From positions 4,042,501-4,106,500 of the forward strand of contig NZ_CP151943.1 in the NCBI RefSeq assembly GCF_038592905.1: a DNA stretch of 64,000 bases. Reading direction: 5' to 3'. The notes beneath the pieces are model-generated. The model was not told where the DNA came from. It saw only the letters and a program-made list of their open reading frames with translations, and ran no database searches. The stretch is from Neobacillus sp. FSL H8-0543 (GTDB taxonomy: Bacteria > Bacillota > Bacilli > Bacillales > Cytobacillaceae). The position numbers were made by a program, and so were the translations under genes. Shown in pieces: positions 42,424 through 51,927 of this stretch; position 1 is the stretch's first letter; every line of letters starts with the position of its first letter.

Positions 42424-44058
42424 ATGGAGATGTTAAATCTCTCTTTACCAGCAACAAATCGGTTTGCATCAAGTTATCTGAAACAATCCGCGGAAATTCT
42501 TCCGTTTTTTCACTATCGGTTTAATGATTTAACCGAAGATCAGAAAAGGGTGGATGAATTAGGTAATCGGCAGTTTCCGCGTAAAGAGGCAGCAGAACAC
42601 ATAGAGACTTATATGGAACGTTTTCCGTCATCAGAAGCAGTGAAAAACTCACTTGCAAAACTAAAACAAGAGAATAGTGTGGTTGTAATCGGCGGGCAAC
42701 AGGCCGGAATTCTTACTGGTCCTCTTTATTCCATACATAAGATTGTTTCCATTATTAAATTAGCAGAACAGAAAGAAAGACAACTCGGTATACCTGTTAT
42801 CCCTGTTTTTTGGATTGCGGGGGAAGACCATGATTTTCATGAGGTAAACCATGTATTTATACCTACTGGGTTAAAGGTGGATAAATGGACCTACCCAGAA
42901 AGGGTTCTGGAAAAGAAAATGGTTTCGGATATAGTCCTATCTAAAGATATCTGCCGAACTTGGGTGAAGGATTTAATAGAGAATTTCGGTGAGACAGCAC
43001 ATACAACAGAGCTATTAGCTTTTTCGGAAGAACAATTATTGAATTCAACTACCTATGTTGATTTTTTTGCCAACATTGTTATGGAACTATTTAAAGACTA
43101 TGGGTTATTAATTGTCGATTCAGGAAACAGCAAATTCCGATTGCTGCAAAATGAGTATTTTACTAAACAAATCGAGCATCACGCTGCAATCACCCATCAT
43201 TTACTTGAACAGCAAAGTATGATCAGTAAAAAAGGCTTTCCAATCACCATTGAATCAAATGAGCATGCGGCTAACTTATTTTATTATAATAAAAGGTCAA
43301 ATGAACGAGTGCTGCTTGAGTATGATGATTTAAATAATCGATTTATAGGAAAAAACGGCGGTGTTTCCTTTACAAAGGAAGAATTAGTGGCAATTGCGAC
43401 CGAAGATCCAGCTAAACTAAGCAATAATGTGGTAACAAGGCCATTAATGCAAGAGTGGTTATTCCCGACAGTCGCCTTTATTGCAGGACCAGGTGAAATT
43501 TCCTATTGGGCTGAATTAAAGCAAGTTTTTGAACATTTTGAGTTGAAAATGCCGCCTATAGTACCAAGACTAAATATAACATTCCTCGACCGCGCGGTGG
43601 AAAGGGATATTAATGAGTTACATTTGGACCTGACAACTGTTTTGAGTAAGGGAACAACTGTTGATAAGGAACTATTTCTAGAATCAATTAAGGATCGGGA
43701 AGTAACTGACCTATTTACAGTGGCCAAAGACCAGTTATTAAAACAGTACCAGCAAATTGAAGCAAAGACGATTGAGCTAAATCAAAGTCTGCTCCCGTTA
43801 TTAAAGAAAAACGAGAGTTATCTGCTGAAGCAAATTGGATTTATGGAATCCAAGCTAGAAGAAACCGTTAAATTAAAGCACGATGTGGTATTAAATAAGT
43901 ATGCCCGTATTGATTATTCATTACGTCCGGACGGTTTTCCTCAAGAACGAGTGTGGAATCTCTATTATTATTTAAATCTGTATGGTTTTAGCCTTATTAA
44001 AGGACTAATGGAACTTAGCTATGATTTTGACGGCCGCCATAAAGTAATAAAAATATAA
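42424..44058 (+). CDS. bshC: Bacillithiol synthesis cysteine-adding enzyme BshC
   Basis: A 544-residue putative cysteine ligase (YllA) that catalyses the last step of bacillithiol formation, adding Cys to GlcN-malate. Length and location just before mraZ match the family. Conserved parts are VVVIGGQQAGILTGPLYSIHK, VFWIAGEDHDFHEVNHVF and AFIAGPGEISYWAELKQVFE, and a C-terminal coiled coil around residues 435-490. AGAAAGGAAG precedes the ATG. Confidence 0.95.
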   Translation: MEMLNLSLPATNRFASSYLKQSAEILPFFHYRFNDLTEDQKRVDELGNRQFPRKEAAEHIETYMERFPSSEAVKNSLAKLKQENSVVVIGGQQAGILTGPLYSIHKIVSIIKLAEQKERQLGIPVIPVFWIAGEDHDFHEVNHVFIPTGLKVDKWTYPERVLEKKMVSDIVLSKDICRTWVKDLIENFGETAHTTELLAFSEEQLLNSTTYVDFFANIVMELFKDYGLLIVDSGNSKFRLLQNEYFTKQIEHHAAITHHLLEQQSMISKKGFPITIESNEHAANLFYYNKRSNERVLLEYDDLNNRFIGKNGGVSFTKEELVAIATEDPAKLSNNVVTRPLMQEWLFPTVAFIAGPGEISYWAELKQVFEHFELKMPPIVPRLNITFLDRAVERDINELHLDLTTVLSKGTTVDKELFLESIKDREVTDLFTVAKDQLLKQYQQIEAKTIELNQSLLPLLKKNESYLLKQIGFMESKLEETVKLKHDVVLNKYARIDYSLRPDGFPQERVWNLYYYLNLYGFSLIKGLMELSYDFDGRHKVIKI

Positions 44059-44094
44059 AGAAACTTCATTTTTTAAGTGAAGTTTCTTTTTTTT
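44059..44094 (+). terminator. Terminator of bshC
   Basis: Stem AGAAACTTCA / TGAAGTTTCT followed by a run of seven T. Confidence 0.9.
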
Positions 44095-44152
44095 GGCTGA
44101 AAACATCTGGATAAAAAAGGATTTTATTAAAATGGGTAGAATATTAAAAAAT

Positions 44153-44180
44153 AGGTGGAGGAAAGTGGGGGATTGTGGTA
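44153..44180 (+). promoter_or_regulatory. MraZ operator: three GTGG repeats at 10-bp period
   Basis: GTGG occurs at 44155, 44165 and 44175, exactly one helical turn apart, just before mraZ. A fourth lies at 44196. MraZ proteins autoregulate by binding three or more TGG-containing direct repeats with a 10-bp period upstream of mraZ, so this is very probably the mraZ operator controlling the head of the dcw cluster. Confidence 0.75.
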
Positions 44181-44210
44181 CATTTTAAATAGAAAGTGGG
44201 GGTACCGGGT

Positions 44211-44642
44211 ATGTTAATGGGTGAATACCATCATAGCATTGATATGAAAGGCCGGATGATTGTGCCTTCGAAATTCCGCGATGAACTTGGAGACATGTTT
44301 ATTATTACGCGCGGTTTGGATCAATGTTTGTTCGGTTACCCATTATCCGAGTGGGAGCTAATAGAAGAAAAGCTAAAAGCCTTACCGCTTACCAAGAAAG
44401 ATGCCCGGGCATTTACTAGATTCTTCTTCTCCGGAGCGACAGAGAGCGAACTGGATAAGCAAGGCAGAATTAATATCCCAGCACCACTGCTTCAGTATGC
44501 AAAATTAGAAAAAGAATGTGTGATTTTGGGTGTTTCCAATCGAATCGAGATATGGAGCAAACAGATTTGGGAAGAGTATTTTTCAGAGTCTGAAGAATCT
44601 TTTGCTGAAATCGCAGAAAATATGATTGGGTTTGATATATAA
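44211..44642 (+). CDS. mraZ: Transcriptional regulator MraZ
   Basis: A 143-residue DNA-binding protein with two AbrB-like MraZ domains, each with a DxxxR core: [20 protein letters not shown] in the first and [16 protein letters not shown] in the second. It forms a ring-shaped oligomer that binds repeats before its own gene and represses the dcw cluster. The start MLMGEYH matches the family; the longer GTG frame five codons upstream begins in the leader. First gene of mraZ-rsmH-ftsL-pbpB. Confidence 0.96.
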   Translation: MLMGEYHHSIDMKGRMIVPSKFRDELGDMFIITRGLDQCLFGYPLSEWELIEEKLKALPLTKKDARAFTRFFFSGATESELDKQGRINIPAPLLQYAKLEKECVILGVSNRIEIWSKQIWEEYFSESEESFAEIAENMIGFDI

Positions 44643-44706
44643 TGGATAAATTATGTTTGTATAATAATACTATTGTATATCGTGCGATTGGAAAAGGTGA
44701 TTAATA

Positions 44707-45648
44707 ATGTTTGAACATACTACTGTATTACTAGAAGAAGCCGTCGATGGATTAAAGATAAAACCTGACGGTATTTATGTTGATTGTACCTTAGGTGGGG
44801 CTGGACACAGTTCCCTCATACTTTCAAAGCTTGGGGAAAATGGAAAATTGTATGCCTTTGATCAGGACGAAGTAGCTATTGCAAATGCTAGAGAAAAATT
44901 GTCCATTTATGGTGAACGACTAAAAATAATAAAGAGTAATTTTTTATATCTTAGAGATGAACTTGAAAATATAGGGATTGATCAAGTAGATGGGATTCTT
45001 TATGACCTTGGTGTTTCATCCCCACAATTAGACACTCCAGAAAGGGGATTTAGTTATCATCATGACGCTCCGCTTGACATGCGTATGGATAACGAAGCTC
45101 AACTTTCAGCCTATGATGTAATTAATCATTGGTCCTACGAGGATTTAGTTCGGACCTTTTTTCGCTATGGCGAGGAGAAATTCTCTAAACAAATAGCGAG
45201 GAAGATTGAAGCAGCAAGAGAATTAAAGCCAATTGAAACAACCTTCGAATTGGTAGAGCTGATTAAAGAAGGCATCCCGGCTCCTGCGAGAAGAAAAGGC
45301 GGACATCCCGCTAAGAGAATATTTCAGGCAATAAGAATTGCTGTTAATGATGAATTAGCAGTGTTTGAAAAATCCCTGCAGCAGGCAATCGAACTAATTA
45401 AACCAGGTGGAAGAATAAGTGTCATCACTTTCCACTCATTAGAGGATCGGATTTGTAAAGTAACTTTCAAAAAGGCAAGTGACCTGCCTGACTTACCACC
45501 AGGTTTACCGATTATTCCAGATGAATATCAGCCAATTTTGAAGTTAGTCACTCGTAAACCAATTCTTCCATCTGAAGAAGAATTAGAACATAATAATCGT
45601 GCGCGCTCTGCGAAGCTCAGGATTGCAGAAAAAAACGATAAAAAATAA
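44707..45648 (+). CDS. rsmH: 16S rRNA (cytosine1402-N4)-methyltransferase RsmH
   Basis: A 313-residue SAM-dependent enzyme (MraW) that methylates N4 of C1402 in the 16S rRNA decoding centre. Motifs: [29 protein letters not shown] (SAM loop), [13 protein letters not shown] and the later [23 protein letters not shown] precedes the ATG. Second gene of the dcw cluster. Confidence 0.97.
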   Translation: MFEHTTVLLEEAVDGLKIKPDGIYVDCTLGGAGHSSLILSKLGENGKLYAFDQDEVAIANAREKLSIYGERLKIIKSNFLYLRDELENIGIDQVDGILYDLGVSSPQLDTPERGFSYHHDAPLDMRMDNEAQLSAYDVINHWSYEDLVRTFFRYGEEKFSKQIARKIEAARELKPIETTFELVELIKEGIPAPARRKGGHPAKRIFQAIRIAVNDELAVFEKSLQQAIELIKPGGRISVITFHSLEDRICKVTFKKASDLPDLPPGLPIIPDEYQPILKLVTRKPILPSEEELEHNNRARSAKLRIAEKNDKK

Positions 45649-45677
45649 TCTAATAATATAATCTTGGAGGGGAAAGA

Positions 45678-46037
45678 ATGAGTAATCTTGCCAGGGAATT
45701 CCAGCAACAGCAGCAAGCAGAAAGAACTATTCAAGAACGGAGTATTGTAAAAACCAAAAAGCAATGGCTTACCCCTGGGGAGAAGATCATCGGTTTGGTA
45801 TTTACTGGATTTATTTGCTTTGGTGCCGTACAGCTTATCTCGAATCAAGCAGAAATTTATCAGGTAAATAAAGATATTCAGGTAGTACAAGCATCGATTA
45901 ATGAACAGGTAAGAGTAAACAGCGATTTAGAGGTGCAAGTAAGTGAGCTTAGTAAGTACGAACGGATTTTGGAAAAGGCGAAGCAAATGGGACTTGTATT
46001 AAACGAAAATAACGTCAAGGTTGTGCATGAGAAATGA
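45678..46037 (+). CDS. ftsL: Cell division protein FtsL
   Basis: A 119-residue bitopic divisome protein. A basic cytoplasmic N-terminus of about 35 residues precedes one membrane helix (KIIGLVFTGFICFGAVQLI) and an extracellular coiled coil (VNKDIQVVQASINEQ onward). With DivIC and DivIB it activates the FtsW-PbpB synthase. TTGGAGGGG precedes the ATG. Its stop overlaps the pbpB start by four bases (ATGA). Confidence 0.93.
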   Translation: MSNLAREFQQQQQAERTIQERSIVKTKKQWLTPGEKIIGLVFTGFICFGAVQLISNQAEIYQVNKDIQVVQASINEQVRVNSDLEVQVSELSKYERILEKAKQMGLVLNENNVKVVHEK

Positions 46038-48256
46038 ACAAAAAACAGCCATATATGAATTTCGGAGCAGCTGGATTATTTTTATTCTTCAGCCTGCTCT
46101 TTTTTATATTAATCTTTCGGTATTTTTCCATTCAATTCACTGGTGAGGTCGGAGCACAGCCGCTTGCCGCAAAAGCTGAGCAGAAATATAACAGAGAAGG
46201 AATCCTTGAGGCAACAAGAGGAATAATTTTTGATCGAAATGCTAAGGTAATCGCAGAGGATGCGACAGCCTATTCCCTAATAGCGATTTTAGATAAAAAA
46301 ATGACAACAAATCCAAAAAAACCTAGACATGTAAAAGATGCAAAAAAAACTGCTGCGGAATTGGCAAAATTTATTGAGATGGAAGAGTCGGAGATTTATA
46401 GTATTTTAACAAAAGATCAGTTCCAAGTTGAATTTGGGAAAGCTGGAAGAGATATTACTCATGAAATGAAGCAGGAAATCGAAGCTTTAAAGCTTCCGGG
46501 AATTACCTTTATTAGTGACTCTAAAAGGTTTTATCCTAATGGAATATTTGCTTCTCACTTAGTAGGTTATGCTGACAGAGTTGATGAAAAAACTACGGTT
46601 AAAAGCTATGTGGGAAAAATGGGAATTGAACAAGAATTAAATGAAAAATTAACAGGGAAAAATGGAAAAATTAATTATGATAGTGATTTATGGGGTTATT
46701 TGCTGGCTGATGGAGAGGAGAAAATTATCCCTGCACAAAATGGGAATGATGTCTATTTAACTCTCGATTCAAAAATTCAAACTTTCCTTGAAGATGCTAT
46801 GAATAAGGTGGATTTAGATTATAAACCAAAGAAAATCATTGCTATTGTAGCTGATCCGAAAACAGGCGGAATTTTAGCAATGGGTCAAAGACCCTCTTTT
46901 CATCCAAAAACAAAGGTGGGAATCGAAGAAAGCTGGCATAATGAAGCGATCGAGACATCTTTTGAACCAGGTTCTACGATGAAAGTATTTACACTTGCTG
47001 CTGCAATTGAGGAAAATGCTTTTAATGCGAACGACATATACCAATCTGGTTCATATAAAGTTACGGCCAAGGACAAGGCCATTCATGATCATAATATTAG
47101 AGGATGGGGACCAATTACCTACCTTGAGGGTGTTCAGCGTTCGTCGAATGTTGCTTTTGCTAAGATTGCCAATGAGAAATTAGGATTTGAAAAGTTTCGC
47201 GAATATTTGACTGCCTTTGGATTGGACCGCCCCACTGGTATTGATCTTCCAAATGAAACGACTAGTAAAATTCAATATACTTACCCAATTGAAAAAATCA
47301 CCACTGCATTTGGGCAAGGAACTGCGATTACTCCTATCCAACAAGTCCAGGCTGCAACAGCCATTGCAAATGGCGGCAAAATGATGAAACCTCATGTGGT
47401 AAGTAAAATTGTTAATCACGACACAAAAGAAGTTATACATGAAACAACACCAGAAGTTGTAAATACACCCATTTCGGAAAAGACAGCAAAAGAAGTTCTT
47501 GATATACTCGAAACGGTTGTCAGCAATGAAGAAACCGGTACTGCCACACGCTATCAAATTGATGGGTATAGCGTCGCTGGAAAAACCGGAACGGCTAATA
47601 TTCCAGGACCCAAGGGTTACTTAACAGGACCAAATAATTATATCTTTTCTTTCTTAGGCATAGCGCCAAAGGATGACCCAAAATTAATTGTCTATATTGC
47701 GGTTCAACAGCCGAACGTCGATTACTATGGTGATGGAGCCATTCCTGTAGCAGAAATTTTTAATCCCGTGATGAAAAACAGTTTACAGTATTTAAACATC
47801 CAACCATCAGAGCAAGAGCAGGCATCGAAAACGAAGTTAGCAAATTTTATCGGTCAAACGGTTGAAGAAACAAAAAACACCTTAACTAATTTGGGATTGG
47901 AAACGGTTGTTCTTGGGGATGGCTTAAAAGTGTCAGACCATCTGCCTAAGGAGGGGGCAATGATCCTTGAAGGCGAAAAGGTTATTATCCAAACAGAAGG
48001 GGACATGAAAATTCCTGAAATGTATGGCTGGTCCCTTAGGGATGTGATGAAGGTTGCCAATCTTACAGATTTAAAACTAAATTCAACCGGGAGCGGTTAT
48101 GTGATGAAACAAAATATTAAAGCTGGTTCCTTAATAAAGAAGGGCGATTTCTTAATCATTGATTTAAAAAGTCCTGAGGAAAAATTAAGAATCGAGAACG
48201 AGGATAAGGATACGAAAGAATCAGAAAACAGTCTTGAAGGAATGGTCTGGGATTAG
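46034..48256 (+). CDS. pbpB: Penicillin-binding protein 2B (septal transpeptidase)
   Basis: A 740-residue class B PBP, the division transpeptidase partner of FtsW. One N-terminal membrane anchor (GLFLFFSLLFFILIFRYF), a dimerisation domain, and a transpeptidase domain with SxxK as EPGSTMKVF near residue 314, SxN as RSSNVAF and KTG as GKTGTAN. Two C-terminal PASTA domains follow (FIGQTVEETKNTLTNLGL and PEMYGWSLRDVMKVANL), then an acidic tail somewhat longer than in B. subtilis (716 residues). Translationally coupled to ftsL. Confidence 0.96.
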   Translation: MNKKQPYMNFGAAGLFLFFSLLFFILIFRYFSIQFTGEVGAQPLAAKAEQKYNREGILEATRGIIFDRNAKVIAEDATAYSLIAILDKKMTTNPKKPRHVKDAKKTAAELAKFIEMEESEIYSILTKDQFQVEFGKAGRDITHEMKQEIEALKLPGITFISDSKRFYPNGIFASHLVGYADRVDEKTTVKSYVGKMGIEQELNEKLTGKNGKINYDSDLWGYLLADGEEKIIPAQNGNDVYLTLDSKIQTFLEDAMNKVDLDYKPKKIIAIVADPKTGGILAMGQRPSFHPKTKVGIEESWHNEAIETSFEPGSTMKVFTLAAAIEENAFNANDIYQSGSYKVTAKDKAIHDHNIRGWGPITYLEGVQRSSNVAFAKIANEKLGFEKFREYLTAFGLDRPTGIDLPNETTSKIQYTYPIEKITTAFGQGTAITPIQQVQAATAIANGGKMMKPHVVSKIVNHDTKEVIHETTPEVVNTPISEKTAKEVLDILETVVSNEETGTATRYQIDGYSVAGKTGTANIPGPKGYLTGPNNYIFSFLGIAPKDDPKLIVYIAVQQPNVDYYGDGAIPVAEIFNPVMKNSLQYLNIQPSEQEQASKTKLANFIGQTVEETKNTLTNLGLETVVLGDGLKVSDHLPKEGAMILEGEKVIIQTEGDMKIPEMYGWSLRDVMKVANLTDLKLNSTGSGYVMKQNIKAGSLIKKGDFLIIDLKSPEEKLRIENEDKDTKESENSLEGMVWD

Positions 48257-48287
48257 GAAGAATAGCTTTAACAGGTGGGACGAAGAC

Positions 48288-48317
48288 GTTCTATTCGCCG
48301 TAGTACAAGCATATATT
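48288..48317 (+). promoter_or_regulatory. Putative sigma-E promoter of spoVD
   Basis: GTTCTATT, a 14-bp spacer and CATATATT fit the sigma-E pattern (-35 ATA-containing, -10 CATAnAnT). spoVD is a mother-cell sigma-E gene in B. subtilis. The predicted start point is about 28 bp before the ATG. Confidence 0.45.
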
Positions 48318-48350
48318 TGAACGACTAGATAAAGGAGGCTCGTTCATTAT

Positions 48351-50270
48351 ATGCGTGTTTCAAATGTAACTGTCCGTAAACGGTTAACTATTGCAATGTT
48401 CATTGGACTACTTATATTTTTAATTATTGATGTTCGGCTGGGATATGTACAGTTCATTCTGGGGGATAAACTGACCGGTCAAGCAAAGGGTTCATGGAGC
48501 AGGAATATTCCTTTTGAACCTGAACGCGGCGAGATAGTCGATCGGAATGGCGTGGCGTTAGCTACAAATGTTAGTGCTCCAACGGTGTATGTTGTACCCA
48601 GACAAGTCAAAGACCCTGCAACTATCGCAGAAAAGCTTGCATCTGTGTTAAATATACCCAAAGAAAATGCTTACCGGCAGATTACGCAAGGCGAATCTAT
48701 CGTCAGAATAAAAGAAGGTAGAAAAATTTCACATGAAAAAGCTAAAGAAATTAGAGCCTTAAGCCTTGAAGGGGTATATATTGGAGAAGACTCGAAAAGA
48801 CATTATCCTTTCGGAAGCTACCTTTCACATGTTCTTGGATTTGCTGGCGTAGACAACCAGGGCTTAATGGGTTTAGAACTTTATTATGATAAAGAGCTTA
48901 GTGGTGAAAGAGGCTCAGTAAAGTTTTATGCAAATGCCAAAGGTGAAAGAATGAATGATATGGCAGATGATTATGAACATCCCGTAAATGGTCTTGATTT
49001 GAAGCTTACCGTTGATACAAAAATTCAAACCGTAATTGAAAGAGAGTTAGATATTGCCGAGGCCGCTTATAATCCAGACGGAATTATTGCGATTGCAATG
49101 GATCCGAATAATGGGAAAATATTAGGAATGTCCAGCCGTCCTACCTTTGACCCAGCAAACTTTAGAAATGTCTCACAAGAGGTGTACAATCGGAATTTAC
49201 CTGTTTGGTCAAGCTATGAGCCGGGATCGACCTTTAAGATCATAACGCTTGCTGCAGCACTGGAAGAAGGTAAAGTAGACCTGGAGAATGAGCATTTTCA
49301 TGATCACGGTTCGGTTGAGGTTGCAGGCGCAAGGCTGAAATGCTGGAAAAGAGGTGGGCATGGAAGTCAAACCTTCCTCGAGGTTGTTGAAAATTCCTGT
49401 AACCCTGGATTTGTCGAATTGGGACAAAGATTAGGCAAAGACACTTTATTTAAATATATAAAAGATTTTGGATTTGGGCAGAAAACAGGAATTGATTTAG
49501 CGGGCGAAGGCACAGGTATTTTGTTTAACTTAAACCGGGTGGGTCCGGTTGAATTAGCAACAACTGCTTTTGGCCAGGGAGTTTCAGTTACACCCATCCA
49601 ACAAGTTGCGGCCGTTTCAGCTGCGATTAACGGCGGGATACTATACAAGCCATATATTGCAGAAGAGTTGATTGACCCTGTTACCAAAGAAGTGGTCATG
49701 AGGAATACTCCAGTTGAAAAACGGCGAGTTATTTCTGAAGAAACGTCCAAAGAAATTCGCCATGCGCTGGAAAGTGTTGTCGCCAAAGGTTCAGGCGGTA
49801 AGGCCTTCGTTGATTCCTATCGTATTGGTGGGAAAACGGGGACAGCACAAAAAGCTCAAAACGGAAGATATTTAGAAAATAACCATATTGTTTCATTTAT
49901 GGGCTTTGCACCTGCAGATGATCCTCAAATTGTTGTTTATGTTGCAGTCGATAATCCAAAAGGGGGACTTATCTTCGGTAGTACCGTATCAGCACCAATC
50001 GTAGGGAATATTCTCGAGGATAGTTTGCGCTCAATGGGAGTGAAGCCAAGGAAAGGTCAGATTGAAAAAGAATTAACATGGCCGGATGTTCCGTTAATTA
50101 CTCTGCCTGACTTTGTTGGGATGACAAAAAATGAAATTCGAGAACAAATGGTTAATCTTCAGATTGATGCCAGCGGAAAGGGAGATGTTGTTCTAAGGCA
50201 ATCACCTGAACCTGGAACAAAAGTAAAAGAAGGCTCGAAAATTAGACTTTATTTCGGTGAAGATGAATAA
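48351..50270 (+). CDS. spoVD: Sporulation-specific penicillin-binding protein SpoVD
   Basis: A 639-residue class B PBP needed for spore cortex synthesis with its SEDS partner SpoVE, encoded 4.5 kb downstream. One N-terminal membrane helix (LTIAMFIGLLIFLIIDVRL), a dimerisation domain, and a transpeptidase domain with EPGSTFKII near residue 293, VENSCNPGF and GKTGTAQ. A single PASTA domain lies at the C-terminus (LPDFVGMTKNEIREQMVNL), as in B. subtilis. AAGGAGG is 12 bases before the ATG, a long spacing. Paralogue of the preceding pbpB. Confidence 0.95.
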   Translation: MRVSNVTVRKRLTIAMFIGLLIFLIIDVRLGYVQFILGDKLTGQAKGSWSRNIPFEPERGEIVDRNGVALATNVSAPTVYVVPRQVKDPATIAEKLASVLNIPKENAYRQITQGESIVRIKEGRKISHEKAKEIRALSLEGVYIGEDSKRHYPFGSYLSHVLGFAGVDNQGLMGLELYYDKELSGERGSVKFYANAKGERMNDMADDYEHPVNGLDLKLTVDTKIQTVIERELDIAEAAYNPDGIIAIAMDPNNGKILGMSSRPTFDPANFRNVSQEVYNRNLPVWSSYEPGSTFKIITLAAALEEGKVDLENEHFHDHGSVEVAGARLKCWKRGGHGSQTFLEVVENSCNPGFVELGQRLGKDTLFKYIKDFGFGQKTGIDLAGEGTGILFNLNRVGPVELATTAFGQGVSVTPIQQVAAVSAAINGGILYKPYIAEELIDPVTKEVVMRNTPVEKRRVISEETSKEIRHALESVVAKGSGGKAFVDSYRIGGKTGTAQKAQNGRYLENNHIVSFMGFAPADDPQIVVYVAVDNPKGGLIFGSTVSAPIVGNILEDSLRSMGVKPRKGQIEKELTWPDVPLITLPDFVGMTKNEIREQMVNLQIDASGKGDVVLRQSPEPGTKVKEGSKIRLYFGEDE

Positions 50271-50293
50271 ACATTAGTATACTATGTGGTTGA

Positions 50294-50329
50294 AGGGCGG
50301 TCGGAATGTTTTTCCGCCGTCCGTTTTTT
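50294..50329 (+). terminator. Terminator of spoVD
   Basis: GC-rich imperfect stem AAGGGCGGTCGGAA / TTTCCGCCGTCC with one bulge, followed by TTTTTT. It separates spoVD from the murE unit. Confidence 0.75.
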
Positions 50330-50464
50330 GGCGATTATATTAACCCCGCCAATTTGTAAATGGCATTATTACATCGTTTCATGTAAAATAAAGTGAAACT
50401 TTCAGCAGAGGACTTTTGCGGTCAATTTTTGTTTTTTGTAAAAGTCATGAAAGGATTTGAGAAC

Positions 50465-51925
50465 ATGAAGCTGCAGAAGCTAATTGAACATTTACATCTC
50501 CTATCTCCTTTTATAGGAGAAAATCCTGAAATTACTTCGGTTGAAAATGATAACCGAAGAGTGCAAAAAGGTAGTTTATTTATTTGTATTAAGGGACATT
50601 CAGCAGATGGTCATGATTTTGCAGAATCCGCTGTTCAAAAAGGAGCAGTTGCTATACTGGCAGAGAGATCTATGCCAATTGATGTGCCAGTAATAGTTGT
50701 GAAAGATACAACAAGGGCAATGGCTGTAATTGCAAATGCTTTTTATGACCAGCCTTCAAAAAAACTGCACTTAATTGGAATAACAGGGACAAATGGGAAG
50801 ACGACCATCAGTCATTTAATTGAAAAGATTTTTGCGGATGCTAATAGAAAAACGGGTCTTTTTGGAACGATGTATACAAAAATCGCTGAAAAAATAGTAG
50901 AAACGAAAAATACCACACCAGAAAGCCTAGTTCTTCAAAATGGCCTTCATGAAATGGTTGATGCTGGTGTAGAAGTGGCAGTTATGGAGGTATCCTCACA
51001 TGCGCTTGATATCGGGAGGGTCCACGGATGCGACTATAATGTTGCGGTATTCACTAATCTCTCTCAGGATCATCTTGATTACCATCAAACAATGGCTGAG
51101 TATCTTCATGCCAAAAGCTTGTTGTTTGCGCAGCTCGGAAATACATTTAATGAAAAAGAGCCTAAATTTGCGATATTAAATATCGATGATCCTGTCTCTT
51201 TAGTCTATGAAAAATCAACTGCAGCACATATAATTACATATGGAATTGACAATCCAGCAGATTTCCTTGCTAAAAATATTCAAATCACCTCAGCAGGGAC
51301 TAGTTTCGATTTGATGCTAAAAAATGAAAAATACCCAATTAACTTACAACTTGTAGGTAGGTTTAGCGTCTATAATGTCTTAGCTAGCATGGCTGCAGCA
51401 TACGTATCAAATATTCCAATAAATAGAATTATCGATTCAATTGAGGACAATAAAGGCGTAGCAGGAAGATTCGAACTTGTAAATGCTGGACAGGATTTCA
51501 TGGTTATTGTTGATTATGCTCATACACCGGATAGTCTTGAAAATGTATTGAAAACCATACAGCAGCTTGCAGCAAATAGGATTTTTGTCATTATTGGCTG
51601 CGGTGGAGACCGTGATCGAACGAAACGTCCATTGATGGCGAAGATAGCCTGTCGTTATGCTACTGATCCTATTTTTACTTCGGATAATCCGAGAAGTGAA
51701 GATCCCTTAGCTATTTTGAACGAAATGGAAGCGGGTGTACGAGGAGAAAAATATAGTAAGATACTTGACAGAAAAGAAGCGATTGTTACTGCCATTAAAC
51801 AGGCATCAAAAGGGGATATTGTTTTGATTGCCGGAAAAGGTCACGAAACATACCAAATTATCGGCAATAAGGTTTATGATTTTGATGACCGGGTGGCGGC
51901 TAGGGAAGCAATTGAGGAGAGATAA
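50465..51925 (+). CDS. murE: UDP-MurNAc-tripeptide synthetase MurE
   Basis: A 486-residue Mur ligase that adds the third stem-peptide residue to UDP-MurNAc-L-Ala-D-Glu. N-terminal UDP-binding domain (DNRRVQKGSLFICIKG), ATP loop [10 protein letters not shown] near residue 110, central catalytic domain and C-terminal domain with SDNPRSEDP. The DNPR motif marks meso-diaminopimelate as the substrate, so the wall should be of the mDAP type. The ATG after AAAGGATTT gives MKLQKLIEHL as in homologues; the longer frame 24 codons upstream is spurious. Confidence 0.96.
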   Translation: MKLQKLIEHLHLLSPFIGENPEITSVENDNRRVQKGSLFICIKGHSADGHDFAESAVQKGAVAILAERSMPIDVPVIVVKDTTRAMAVIANAFYDQPSKKLHLIGITGTNGKTTISHLIEKIFADANRKTGLFGTMYTKIAEKIVETKNTTPESLVLQNGLHEMVDAGVEVAVMEVSSHALDIGRVHGCDYNVAVFTNLSQDHLDYHQTMAEYLHAKSLLFAQLGNTFNEKEPKFAILNIDDPVSLVYEKSTAAHIITYGIDNPADFLAKNIQITSAGTSFDLMLKNEKYPINLQLVGRFSVYNVLASMAAAYVSNIPINRIIDSIEDNKGVAGRFELVNAGQDFMVIVDYAHTPDSLENVLKTIQQLAANRIFVIIGCGGDRDRTKRPLMAKIACRYATDPIFTSDNPRSEDPLAILNEMEAGVRGEKYSKILDRKEAIVTAIKQASKGDIVLIAGKGHETYQIIGNKVYDFDDRVAAREAIEER

Positions 51926-51927
51926 GG

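Noticed and set aside
47180..47557. 125-codon minus-strand frame inside pbpB
   Set aside because: Antisense to the transpeptidase domain; Cys/Phe/Asn-rich with no start signal.
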